Positions 42,049 to 49,955 of a DNA stretch of 64,000 bases are shown in pieces (the first letter of the stretch is position 1; each line of letters begins with the position of its first letter). The DNA lies in assembly GCF_900021165.1 (NCBI RefSeq), contig NZ_FCOQ01000030.1, forward strand, positions 1 through 64,000. The letters are read 5' to 3'. The notes under the pieces were generated by a model, which was not told the origin of the DNA, did no database searches, and worked only from the letters and a program-made list of their open reading frames with translations. The translations under genes and the position numbers were made by a program. The DNA is from Paenibacillus phocaeensis (GTDB lineage: Bacteria > Bacillota > Bacilli > Paenibacillales > Paenibacillaceae).

Positions 42049-43554
42049 ATGACTCTTCTGCTGTTGTTTTTAATGGCGTCCGCCCTCATCCTGTTTGTCA
42101 CGAAAGCCCGCAGCCCCGTCGCCTACTGGATGGCTTGCGTGCTGTTCGGCTGGTTTTTGAGCATGTCCGGGTTAGTCCTGTTTCTGGCCAAGTATGGCGG
42201 ATTTTATTTCAAAGTCAATCGAGTATTGTTTTTTAATGAAGCGATCCGAAACGTGCTGCTGCACTCCCCGCTGCAAATCGGGGACATCAGCCGCATGATT
42301 ACGACCGGGCGTTCCGTATTTATTTTCGGTTTGTTAGGACTTAGCCTAACGCTTTATTTGAACAAGCCGTTCAAGAAATTATGGAAGTACATTGCCCTGA
42401 ACAGTCTCCTCCCCGTCCTCAATATCGTGTTCTACGACCCCGTCGTTTACAAATGGATATTAAACACGGTCGAGCGCAAGTACACGTCCATGATAGGATG
42501 GGGGACCAGGGGGTGGGTCGTGTTGTCCGCGCTGGCCGCCTTCTATTTGATTGGGTGGAGATACCGAAATATGACGATTCCCTGGATCAAAAAACAGATC
42601 AGCTTTATCCTGCTTGGACTCCTCGCGCTGAACGGATTTTATTTCTACCTCGGCTTCATGGGCCCTTTGCAGGTGACGGACATCCGGACCTATTATGTGC
42701 TTTATTCCGATTTTTCGAATTTTAATCCGCCGCTCACTTTGTTCGAATGGTATTTCAGCATCCTGTTTACGGGCGTCGTTTCGCTCGTCAGCCTGCTGGC
42801 CATCTGGCGGTATACGAGGGTCGAGAAAAATATGGGCAAGCTGGATTTGCGCTTGGAGCGGAAAATCAAAACCGCGGACATGGGCACGAAAATCTTTACC
42901 CACGCTCTGAAGAACCAACTCCTTACGCTGCAGGTGCTGAATAAAAAGATGGCAACAACGGTCAAGCACCGGGAAGAGCATTCTGACGCCGCAGACCTTC
43001 GGCTGCTCACGCAGATCGAACAATCGGAAGCGATCATCCACCATACCCTGGACCGCTTGGACCGGCTTTATAATTCGTTCAAAACGAATTATCTCCAGCT
43101 TCGGCCCGTTTCCGCAAGCGCATTCATGGAGGAACTGGTCGGCGGTCTTAAAGGGATACCTGATTCGATTCGCGTCGAATACGCGGGGCCGGACGGCGAT
43201 CCGAAAATATTGGCGGATGCCGGCCACCTGTCGGACGCCCTGCACAATGTCATCGTCAATGCCGCCGAAGCTATCGACAGCCAACGGGAAGGACGGGTAC
43301 GAATCGAAGCGTACTCCGAGGAAAAGTGGCTGGTCATTCGGATAAACGATAACGGTATCGGCATCGAACCGGAGAAACTAGGGGAGATCTTCGACCCTTT
43401 TTACACCAGCAAAAACACGAATCGGAATTGGGGGTTGGGCCTCTCCTACACCAAGCAGGTCGTCGGCGGCCATTTCGGCCAAATCGACGTAACCAGCGCT
43501 CCTGGGGCCGGAACGACGTTTCAGATTTTTTTGCCGATCTATCGCACCGATTAA
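42049..43554 (+). CDS. Polytopic membrane sensor histidine kinase
   Basis: 501 residues. The first 270 contain about seven membrane helices and no large extracellular domain. A short linker leads to the phospho-histidine in FTHALKNQLLTLQVLNK, and then an ATPase domain with N-box VIVNAAEAIDS, RINDNGIGIEPEKLGEIFDP and GLGLSYTKQVVGGH. Sensors of this type usually detect a membrane-linked or small hydrophobic signal. TAAAGGAG lies 9 bases before the ATG. It is followed after 28 bases by the partner regulator and both converge on the sulfonate-type importer operon. The target is not known. Confidence 0.85.
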   Translation: MTLLLLFLMASALILFVTKARSPVAYWMACVLFGWFLSMSGLVLFLAKYGGFYFKVNRVLFFNEAIRNVLLHSPLQIGDISRMITTGRSVFIFGLLGLSLTLYLNKPFKKLWKYIALNSLLPVLNIVFYDPVVYKWILNTVERKYTSMIGWGTRGWVVLSALAAFYLIGWRYRNMTIPWIKKQISFILLGLLALNGFYFYLGFMGPLQVTDIRTYYVLYSDFSNFNPPLTLFEWYFSILFTGVVSLVSLLAIWRYTRVEKNMGKLDLRLERKIKTADMGTKIFTHALKNQLLTLQVLNKKMATTVKHREEHSDAADLRLLTQIEQSEAIIHHTLDRLDRLYNSFKTNYLQLRPVSASAFMEELVGGLKGIPDSIRVEYAGPDGDPKILADAGHLSDALHNVIVNAAEAIDSQREGRVRIEAYSEEKWLVIRINDNGIGIEPEKLGEIFDPFYTSKNTNRNWGLGLSYTKQVVGGHFGQIDVTSAPGAGTTFQIFLPIYRTD

Positions 43555-43582
43555 ACCCGCCGAACAGAAAGGGAGCTCTCGT

Positions 43583-44305
43583 ATGCAAAAGCAACCGATT
43601 CAAATGCCCATTCGCGTTCTCGTCGTCGAGGATTTCGACATTCTGAACGAGCATTTCCGGACGATGGTGGACGGCGCGGAAGACATGATGCTCGTCGGCC
43701 ACGCTTTCAGCGGCAAAGCCGCCTGCGATCTGGTTGAACAGCTTCAACCGGACGTCGTGCTGATGGACATCGAGATGGACTTCAAGCATGACGGCATCCT
43801 CGCCGCCAAAAAGGCGGTCCAAACGCATCCGGACGTGCGGATCATTTTCTTGACCGTGCACGAGGACGATGAGACGGTGTTCAGCGCCTTCGATTCCGGG
43901 GCGGTGGATTATGTGCTGAAAACCGCGGAGGAACACGAGATTCTCGACAGCATCCGCATGGCCTACAACGGCTCGTCTCCGATCCGGCCGGAAATCGCTT
44001 ATAAAATCAGGAACGAATTCAGGCGCATCCGCCATAACCAGGCATCCCTGCTGGATTCCATCGATATTTTATCCCAGTTGACCCCGACGGAAATGGAAAT
44101 TATCGATTTGCTGCTGAAACACAAAAAGATCTCCGAAATCGCCGCCGAACGTCAGGTCGAAATATCGACGATCAAATCGCAGATCAATCTTTTGCTCAAA
44201 AAGTTCAACAAGTCGCGGACGAAGGAAATCGTCAATCTGATTAACGAGATGGGAGCCGTTTCTTTCTTCCGTCAAGTGAACAAAGGGGACAGGAACGCCC
44301 GCTAA
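43583..44305 (+). CDS. Response regulator with LuxR-type DNA-binding domain
   Basis: 240 residues. The receiver domain has VEDFD (16-19), phospho-acceptor Asp62 in VVLMDIEMDFKHDG and a lysine in VDYVLKTAEEHE. After a helical linker, the C terminus is a LuxR/NarL helix-turn-helix (LTPTEMEIIDLLLKHKKISE, then IAAERQVEISTIKSQINLLL). It pairs with the polytopic kinase just upstream. It differs from the AraC-type regulators elsewhere in the window, so this system probably senses something other than a sugar, perhaps sulfur status (inference). Convergent with the importer operon. Confidence 0.88.
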   Translation: MQKQPIQMPIRVLVVEDFDILNEHFRTMVDGAEDMMLVGHAFSGKAACDLVEQLQPDVVLMDIEMDFKHDGILAAKKAVQTHPDVRIIFLTVHEDDETVFSAFDSGAVDYVLKTAEEHEILDSIRMAYNGSSPIRPEIAYKIRNEFRRIRHNQASLLDSIDILSQLTPTEMEIIDLLLKHKKISEIAAERQVEISTIKSQINLLLKKFNKSRTKEIVNLINEMGAVSFFRQVNKGDRNAR

Positions 44306-44323
44306 GGCGACCTGCCCCCTTTT
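44282..44323. terminator. Bidirectional terminator between regulator and importer genes
   Basis: AAAGGGGACAGG (44283-44294) pairs with CCTGCCCCCTTTT (44311-44323), one mismatch, flanked by T on the plus strand. It overlaps the end of the regulator coding sequence. Confidence 0.65.
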
Positions 44324-44333
44324 CGCTCGGAGC

Positions 44334-45362
44334 TTATTTTTTCACGGCATTCAGGAAAGCATCTTTGCTGACAAATTGGTCCGCGGGAACCACTTCCGTC
44401 ATTTTGCCGTTGTCGACGAACAAACTCTCCAGGTTTTCAAACCAGGTATACACCGTGTTGTCTTCGAAATGCTTGATCATCTCTTCCGTCGCCAGCCACT
44501 GCGTTGTCCCGATCTGCATGCTTAACGAATCTTCAGGCACCTGCGTGAATTCGCCGGTGAGCTTGACCGTTTCTTCCATGTTGGCGATGCGATAATTGTT
44601 CGCCTTGGAAAATGCGCTTACAAACTTCTCCACCAAATCGGGATGCTCCTCCAAAAACGCGGGTCTAGCCACCCAGCTTTGCGGAAACACATAATCCGGG
44701 AAAAACGCCTCGTTATTGCCCAGCACCTTGATGTTTTCTTTCCCTACCTGTTTTTCGATCTCGGCCGTATAGGGAGACCAGATCGCGACTGCGTCGACTT
44801 TTTTGGACACGAAGGCAGATACGGCTCCGGCCACATCCATATTCATGATATTTACGTCTTCGGGTTTTATCGAGGCGGACTTGAGTCCCAAGTTCAGGAT
44901 CATCTCGCCGGACGTTCCTTTCGGGACGCCGACCGTTTTTCCCTTCAGATCCGCCCAGCTTTCGATGCCGGAATCCGCTCTGGTCAGCACGGCGTCTCCT
45001 GTATTCAGGCTGTCGACGGCGATGATCTTGCCTTGTCCCTGGGCGGCAAGGAACGTTGCTCCAGGGCCGATGTACGCGATGTCGATTTCGCCCGATGCCA
45101 TCGCCTGAAACTCCGGCGGACCGCTCAAGAACTTCACCGCGTTCACTTTAATTCCCGCCTCCTCGAAAAATCCCTTCTCTTCGCCGATCACGATCGGCGT
45201 TGCGCCGTGCATGTCCGGCATATAGGCTACGTTGATTGTGGACGTCTCGCCCGATTTGGCCGGCGTTGGGCTTTCCGTAGCCTTTTCAGTCCCCGCCTGA
45301 CCGGATGAACAGGCGGAGGCAATCAGCATAAGTCCGAGCATTAAAGCGCTTACTTTTTTCAT
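44334..45362 (-). CDS. NitT/TauT-family substrate-binding lipoprotein (sulfonate/sulfate-ester type)
   Basis: 342 residues. The lipoprotein signal ends LMLIASACSSGQAG. The mature protein has the SsuA/TauA pattern: INVAYMPDMHGATPIVIGEE, KGFFEEAGIKVNAV, MASGEIDIAYIGPGATFLAA, LKGKTVGVPKGTSGEMIL. It binds a small sulfonate, sulfate ester or similar compound for the permease and ATPase encoded upstream in the same operon. The sulfatase that heads this operon favours a sulfate ester as substrate. ATG 45362 has AAGGGGGA 7 bases upstream; the frame runs further into the ATPase gene, but those codons are not protein-like. Confidence 0.9.
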   Translation of the reverse strand: MKKVSALMLGLMLIASACSSGQAGTEKATESPTPAKSGETSTINVAYMPDMHGATPIVIGEEKGFFEEAGIKVNAVKFLSGPPEFQAMASGEIDIAYIGPGATFLAAQGQGKIIAVDSLNTGDAVLTRADSGIESWADLKGKTVGVPKGTSGEMILNLGLKSASIKPEDVNIMNMDVAGAVSAFVSKKVDAVAIWSPYTAEIEKQVGKENIKVLGNNEAFFPDYVFPQSWVARPAFLEEHPDLVEKFVSAFSKANNYRIANMEETVKLTGEFTQVPEDSLSMQIGTTQWLATEEMIKHFEDNTVYTWFENLESLFVDNGKMTEVVPADQFVSKDAFLNAVKK

Positions 45363-45375
45363 AGATGAATCCCCC

Positions 45376-46170
45376 TTATTTTTTGACGTCCATATATTCT
45401 TTGTAAACCTTCGACCAAATCTCGTTTTTGATCTCGACGAAGCGGTCAGACAATTTGGTTTCCTGCGTCCGCGGGTATGGAATGTCGACATCGATGATTT
45501 CCTTGATCCGGCCCGGCCTTGCGCTCATAATAATGACGCGCTGCGCTAGAATGACCGCCTCTTCCACGTCGTGCGTGATAAAAAAGATGGTGCGCTTCTC
45601 CTTCTCCCACGTTTTCAGCAGTTCTTCCTGCAGTTGCGCCCGCGTCTGCGCATCCAGGGCGCCGAACGGCTCATCCATCAGCAGCACTTCAGGCTCCACG
45701 GCATACGCTCTGGCAATCGCCACCCGCTGCTTCATGCCCCCCGACAGTTCCTTCGGATAGGCGTTGGCGAAGTCTTTCAGCCCCACCAGCTCCAGATACT
45801 TTTCGGCCCTCTCTCTGCGCTCCTTGGCCCCTAACCCTCTAAGCTTCAAGCCGAATTCCACATTTTTCAGCACGGTTTTCCAGGGGAACAAGGCGTACTG
45901 CTGGAAGACAACTCCCCTTTCCTTGCCCGGACCGGTGACGATCCGGTTCTCCACCTTTACGGTGCCGGTCGTTGCGTTTTCAAGCCCGGCGATGATGTTA
46001 AGTAGCGTCGTTTTGCCGCAGCCGCTGGGCCCGACGACGCAGACGAACTCGTTTTGGCCGATCGTGAGCTGCGTGTTTTGCAGGGCGGTGACAGCGCCGG
46101 ATCGCCCCTGAAATACTTTGGACAGATTTTCGATTTCGATTTTCGATGTCTTTTCCGCGATCACGCTCAT
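45376..46170 (-). CDS. ABC transporter ATP-binding protein (SsuB/TauB type)
   Basis: 264 residues with a complete nucleotide-binding domain: Walker A GPSGCGKTTLL, Q-loop VFQQYALFPWK, signature LSGGMKQR, Walker B VLLMDEPFGALD and the switch histidine in FFITHDVEEAV. It energises import by the permease encoded just upstream. The ATG at 46170 overlaps the permease TGA as ATGA, the classic coupled arrangement, with GAGG 5 bases before it; an upstream ATG at 46191 lacks a good ribosome site. Unlike the three sugar importers in this window, this system carries its own ATPase. Confidence 0.93.
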   Translation of the reverse strand: MSVIAEKTSKIEIENLSKVFQGRSGAVTALQNTQLTIGQNEFVCVVGPSGCGKTTLLNIIAGLENATTGTVKVENRIVTGPGKERGVVFQQYALFPWKTVLKNVEFGLKLRGLGAKERRERAEKYLELVGLKDFANAYPKELSGGMKQRVAIARAYAVEPEVLLMDEPFGALDAQTRAQLQEELLKTWEKEKRTIFFITHDVEEAVILAQRVIIMSARPGRIKEIIDVDIPYPRTQETKLSDRFVEIKNEIWSKVYKEYMDVKK

Positions 46171-46994
46171 GATTTCCTCAACTCCTGCCATCCCGTTAGT
46201 TTTTTCTCCAGGAACAAGACGCCTTTGTCCATGGCCAGCCCGATGATCCCGATGATGATAATGCCCAGGATGATAATGTCCATACGGAAGTACAAGCCCG
46301 CTTCCATGATCATATTGCCGATTCCCTTATTCGCTCCGGTCAGTTCCGCCGCGACCAGGGTCGTCCAGGCGCTGGCCAACCCCAAGCGCACGCCGACCAG
46401 AATATAAGGGAACGAGGCGGGCACCACCACTTCGAAGAAAATGTCTTTGTCGCCCGCGCCCAGCACTTTCGCAGCCTTGATCAGCGTTGGATCCACACCA
46501 ACGACGCCCTGAAAGATCGAAATCACCATAACCAGGAAAGTTGCGACGAAAATGATCGACAGCTTCGCTCCCTCACCCACGCCCTGGACGACAATGACCA
46601 GCGGAATCAGCGCGATCGGTGGAATCGTGCGAAAAAACTGAATCCATGGTTCGACGATCATGCGGACCGGTTTATACCAGCCCATCAGGAAAGCGACGGG
46701 GATGGCAGCCAGAAGACCCAACACAAACCCGCCCAGAACCCGAAACAGACTGGCATAAATATTGGTCCATAATCTGCCGCTGGATAATTCCTGTATAAAG
46801 GTCTTCACGATCGTAACCGGGTCAGATACGATCGCCCCGACCGACGGAATTCTGGAGATCAGCGCCCAAAAGGCGATTCCAACGGCGAAGGACAGCAGGA
46901 CGATCACGCCGCCCGGAATTTGACTCCAGGTCTTCCGGGGAGTTCCCGTCTGCCGGGGGACCGGGCTTTCGATTTCGGTTGTTTTTGTCGTCAT
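46167..46994 (-). CDS. ABC transporter permease (SsuC/TauC type)
   Basis: 275 residues with six membrane helices and the BPD permease loop PTLIKAAKVLGAGDKDIFFE. The motif WIQFFRTIPPIALIPLVIV and the C-terminal GLAMDKGVLFLEKKLTGWQ are typical of nitrate/taurine/sulfonate permeases. ATG 46994 has AGAAAGG 10 bases upstream. It follows the sulfatase stop by 15 bases and overlaps the ATPase gene by four, so all four genes form one transcript. Confidence 0.91.
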   Translation of the reverse strand: MTTKTTEIESPVPRQTGTPRKTWSQIPGGVIVLLSFAVGIAFWALISRIPSVGAIVSDPVTIVKTFIQELSSGRLWTNIYASLFRVLGGFVLGLLAAIPVAFLMGWYKPVRMIVEPWIQFFRTIPPIALIPLVIVVQGVGEGAKLSIIFVATFLVMVISIFQGVVGVDPTLIKAAKVLGAGDKDIFFEVVVPASFPYILVGVRLGLASAWTTLVAAELTGANKGIGNMIMEAGLYFRMDIIILGIIIIGIIGLAMDKGVLFLEKKLTGWQELRKS

Positions 46995-47009
46995 ATCAAA
47001 CAAACCTTT

Positions 47010-48479
47010 CTATACTGTTCTCGTAAAGCCGTAAGCCGACTCCAGCGTTTCGTGCGAATACTTTGCCGCGAGCTCCTTGGCGTCTTCACGGTAACCTTCG
47101 TCATGAAGCCGCTTGATCCACTGGTTCACGGTGACATATTTAAACGGCCCGGTCCGGATCACCTTTTGCAACGGGTCGGTCTTGCCGCCCGGTTTCCCCG
47201 TATGCTCATGCAGCCAGTTCATCAGGCGATGATCCATCTCCCGGACGACCTCCGGATGCTCGGCGGCGACATTCGTCGTCTGATAAGGATCGTTTTCCAT
47301 ATCGTAAAGCGCCACGGGATCGTAGCGGTAAAGCCCCTCGTGATAGGTGCGCATATAGTACCACTTTTTGTCCCTGACCGCCCGCTGGCAAGCGTACAAG
47401 GCGTGATCCATCACCAAATGGTCCCGGCCCGACCAGGCATCGCCTTTTAAGGCAGGGAGGAACGACTTGCCGTCCCAGCCTTCCGGTACCGGCAGACCAA
47501 CCATGTCGGTGATCGTAGCGATCACGTCCACGTTGTAAGCAAGTCCGTCCGTCACCGTGCCGGGTTTCGTTATGCCAGGTGCCTTGATGATCAGCGGGAT
47601 ATGGTGAACCGACTCCGAGGCGTTGGCGTGCTCCATGTAAATGCCGTACTCGCCAAACGATTCGCCGTGATCTGCGCTAATGACGAAACAAACCTCATCC
47701 TCGATTCCCATCTCCCGGAGCGTCTCCACAATTTCCCCGATACAGCGGTCCATGTAGCTGATGCCGCCGTCGTAGCCGTTGATCAGCCGGATGAAATCCT
47801 CCCGGTTCCGGATTCGCTCGGGCATCGTCTCCGGGATGCGGCTTGCCGTATGCAGAAGAGCTGCCGAGCGCGGAAACCGGTCCGCCTGTTGCTTTTCGAT
47901 CGTAGCGGCATCAGGGAACGCCTTTGCCGGGGCATCGTTCCACTGATCCGCATATTCCTGCGGATACGTGTACATCGTATGCGGGTCCCAATACTGGATG
48001 TGGAGGAAAAAGTTCTCCTCGTGCGCATGCGCCTTAATCCAGGGGATAACGGCCGCATTCACCTCATGCGCATCTTCGTTGCCTTCTTTCATCGAATGGG
48101 TGTGCACCTCATTCCATCCGGCGAAATACCACCAGGCATGGTGCCGGTCGCCGAAGGAGGAAAACGTCACCGTCTTGTACCCGGCCTCGCGCAAATACCG
48201 CGTAAAAAACGGAACCGTCCGGCTGTGGCCATCCCCGTCGGGATAATCGAAATCGCAGCCCGGCCCCCAGTGGGTCAGCGCTCCGTGGTTGATGCCGAAC
48301 CGTCCCGACATAAAGCTGGCCCGTGAAGGCACGCAAGGCGACGACGCGGTGTAGCAGCTGTTGAAGCGGGCCCCTTCCGCCGCGATCCGATCGATATGCG
48401 GCGTCGTATTTCTTTCGTATCCGTAACACCCCATGTGGTCGGGCCGAAGCGAATCGATATCAAAATAAATCATTCTCAC
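47010..48479 (-). CDS. Cysteine-type sulfatase heading an importer operon
   Basis: 489 residues, no signal peptide. The metal-site start is IYFDIDSLRPDHMGCYGY (Asp7, Asp9). The signature CVPSRAS places Cys49 as the formylglycine precursor. FVISADHGESFGEYGIYMEH carries later metal ligands and ALYDMENDPYQTTN the C-terminal element. It hydrolyses a sulfate ester inside the cell. It is first in the operon with a SsuABC-like importer, recalling the Pseudomonas atsRBCA arrangement, where such a transporter feeds sulfate esters to the sulfatase AtsA. The start is GTG 48479 with GGGGGA about 6 bases upstream; ATG 48473 is possible. A cre-like box lies upstream. Confidence 0.91.
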   Translation of the reverse strand: MRMIYFDIDSLRPDHMGCYGYERNTTPHIDRIAAEGARFNSCYTASSPCVPSRASFMSGRFGINHGALTHWGPGCDFDYPDGDGHSRTVPFFTRYLREAGYKTVTFSSFGDRHHAWWYFAGWNEVHTHSMKEGNEDAHEVNAAVIPWIKAHAHEENFFLHIQYWDPHTMYTYPQEYADQWNDAPAKAFPDAATIEKQQADRFPRSAALLHTASRIPETMPERIRNREDFIRLINGYDGGISYMDRCIGEIVETLREMGIEDEVCFVISADHGESFGEYGIYMEHANASESVHHIPLIIKAPGITKPGTVTDGLAYNVDVIATITDMVGLPVPEGWDGKSFLPALKGDAWSGRDHLVMDHALYACQRAVRDKKWYYMRTYHEGLYRYDPVALYDMENDPYQTTNVAAEHPEVVREMDHRLMNWLHEHTGKPGGKTDPLQKVIRTGPFKYVTVNQWIKRLHDEGYREDAKELAAKYSHETLESAYGFTRTV

Positions 48480-48532
48480 CCGTATTCCCCCCGTTTGTTT
48501 TTTTTGAGAGCAGCGATTTCTTCAATTCTTAT

Positions 48533-48546
48533 TGAATACGCTTTCA
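48533..48546. promoter_or_regulatory. Candidate cre box and -10 of the sulfatase/importer operon
   Basis: On the minus strand TGAAAGCGTATTCA fits TGWAANCGNTNWCA at 13 of 14 positions. A minus-strand TATAAT (48553-48558) sits just upstream, so bound CcpA would cover the transcription start. This suggests the operon is used as a carbon source system and not only for sulfur scavenging. Confidence 0.6.
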
Positions 48547-48651
48547 ACGAAAATTATAAAGACTTGCCTTGGATCAGAGAAGTTGGATTTTTTTTCAAAC
48601 CTTTTTTTCAATATTGGCCGTCTCAGTTCACTCGCTCCTTCATCCATGGAC

Positions 48652-48804
48652 TTAGAAACCCAGCCGAACATATTGCTCCGGCGGGGCTTCGTTCGCCTCC
48701 ATGTTTCTCTTCAGCAACCGAATCATCTTTTGTTCCAAATCCTTATCCTGGATCGGGTACTGCTGCTGAGGATCCTGCTGCAAATCGAACAGAGTTAAAT
48801 TCAT
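48652..48804 (-). pseudogene. C-terminal remnant of a third sulfatase
   Basis: A minus-strand frame of 50 residues ends at TAA (48652-48654). It reads NLTLFDLQQDPQQQYPIQDK and later NEAPPEQYVRLGF, the characteristic C-terminal tail of sulfatases (LFDLxxDPxQ, then APPEQYxRLG). The frame is closed by a stop just upstream of 48804, no ribosome site precedes the ATG, and the catalytic domain is absent. I read this as the surviving 3' end of a deleted sulfatase gene next to the intact one. The rest of 48480-48833 holds the sulfatase promoter and nothing else I can identify. Confidence 0.7.
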
Positions 48805-48833
48805 ATTGATTTAAATTTCGGATCAGACAGCCT

Positions 48834-49718
48834 TTATTCATCACGGTTGATCGGCCCCTGGACATGGCGATGGAGGAGGCGATATTCGCTTGGGGGCATA
48901 CCGGTCGCTTGTTTGAATTGCCGCGAAAAATAAAGGGCGTCGTTGAAGCCGACCGAAGCGGCGATCTGATCCACGGTGAGCGAACCGGCCAACAATTCCT
49001 TGGCTTTCTCGATTCTCACCTTCATTAAATATTGTTTGGGCGAAAGACCGGTCCGCGCCTTGAACGCCTGAAACAGATGAGCGCGGTGGTAACCGAGCTT
49101 GCGGGACAGTTCGCCGATGCTGATCGGCTGATGGTATTGCAGCGAAATCCAGCGCATCGCCTGCTCCACCTGCCGGTCGATCATCGCAGGCTCCGCGGCT
49201 TCCCGAGCGTGCAGCTTCTCCCGGTTCGCGAGTCCGAACCGATGGAACAATAACGCCAGCCATCCCGACGCTTCCAGGCTCTCCAGAAACGGGAGATCCG
49301 ATTGCCGGAACGCCGAGCGAATCCCCGTGTACAGACGGTGCAAAGCCCCGATGTCGTCGGAATGAAACACCGGGGTGTCTGGCATAATGCCGACATCGGC
49401 CAGTTGCCTCGAGACGCCCGCTCCTTTTAGCGCGACCCAGGCGTAATGCCACGGCTTCTGCGCATCCGCTTCATAGGAGAACAAGACGCCCGGGAAGATC
49501 ACGAAAGTGTCCCCGGGCAGGCAACGGCGGGAATGTTCCCCCCAGCAAAATACTCCTTCCCCTTCCAGCACACTGTGGATGAGAAAATAATCATGGACGG
49601 ACGGTCCGATTTTGTGAGTCGGATGGGGACGGCCTTCCCCGCTGAACAGCAGCGTAACGTCTTTCTCCCGATCATCGGGATTCATGTTTACTTCAAACAG
49701 GTCATGGTCGGGCATCAT
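48834..49718 (-). CDS. AraC-family regulator, likely of melA
   Basis: 294 residues. The cupin sensor (HDYFLIHSVLEGEGVFCWGE, DTFVIFPGVLFSYEADA) precedes two AraC helix-turn-helices (LSRKLGYHRAHLFQAFKART and IAASVGFNDALYFSRQF). It resembles alpha-galactoside regulators of the MsmR/RafR type, which activate in the presence of melibiose or raffinose. ATG 49718 has GGAGG 7 bases upstream; the longer frame to 49802 is not convincing. It is divergent from melA, with 237 bases between them that contain three CCATAYA repeats. Confidence 0.86.
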   Translation of the reverse strand: MMPDHDLFEVNMNPDDREKDVTLLFSGEGRPHPTHKIGPSVHDYFLIHSVLEGEGVFCWGEHSRRCLPGDTFVIFPGVLFSYEADAQKPWHYAWVALKGAGVSRQLADVGIMPDTPVFHSDDIGALHRLYTGIRSAFRQSDLPFLESLEASGWLALLFHRFGLANREKLHAREAAEPAMIDRQVEQAMRWISLQYHQPISIGELSRKLGYHRAHLFQAFKARTGLSPKQYLMKVRIEKAKELLAGSLTVDQIAASVGFNDALYFSRQFKQATGMPPSEYRLLHRHVQGPINRDE

Positions 49719-49783
49719 TGGAGAACCTCCGGATTTTAAGCGTATTTCGTACATTCCCCTCCAGTCTATCCGATAGGGCCACA

Positions 49784-49837
49784 CCATACAACATTTATCC
49801 ATATAGACCCTCGATTCCTCTATACTTTCCCCATACA
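49784..49837. promoter_or_regulatory. CCATAYA repeats and -10 upstream of melA
   Basis: CCATACA (49784-49790), CCATATA (49799-49805) and CCATACA (49831-49837) are direct repeats around a TATACT -10 (49821-49826) with no good -35. This is the layout expected for activation by the divergent AraC protein. Confidence 0.4.
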
Positions 49838-49955
49838 GCCTGAGTTATATTGAAAACAGAAAAACAAGCCGAGTCATCGCAAGAAATCCGCATGGCATCG
49901 AGTAAGAACGAGATCTGTTGCGCTCGGCTACATACTTTAAAGGAGGATTTGATTC

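Noticed and set aside
42460..43284. 274-residue minus-strand frame
   Set aside because: Antisense to the histidine kinase at 42049, with no ribosome site.
48532..48798. 88-residue plus-strand frame in the gap before the sulfatase
   Set aside because: The opposite strand holds the recognisable sulfatase tail; the plus-strand frame is its complement and has no start signal.
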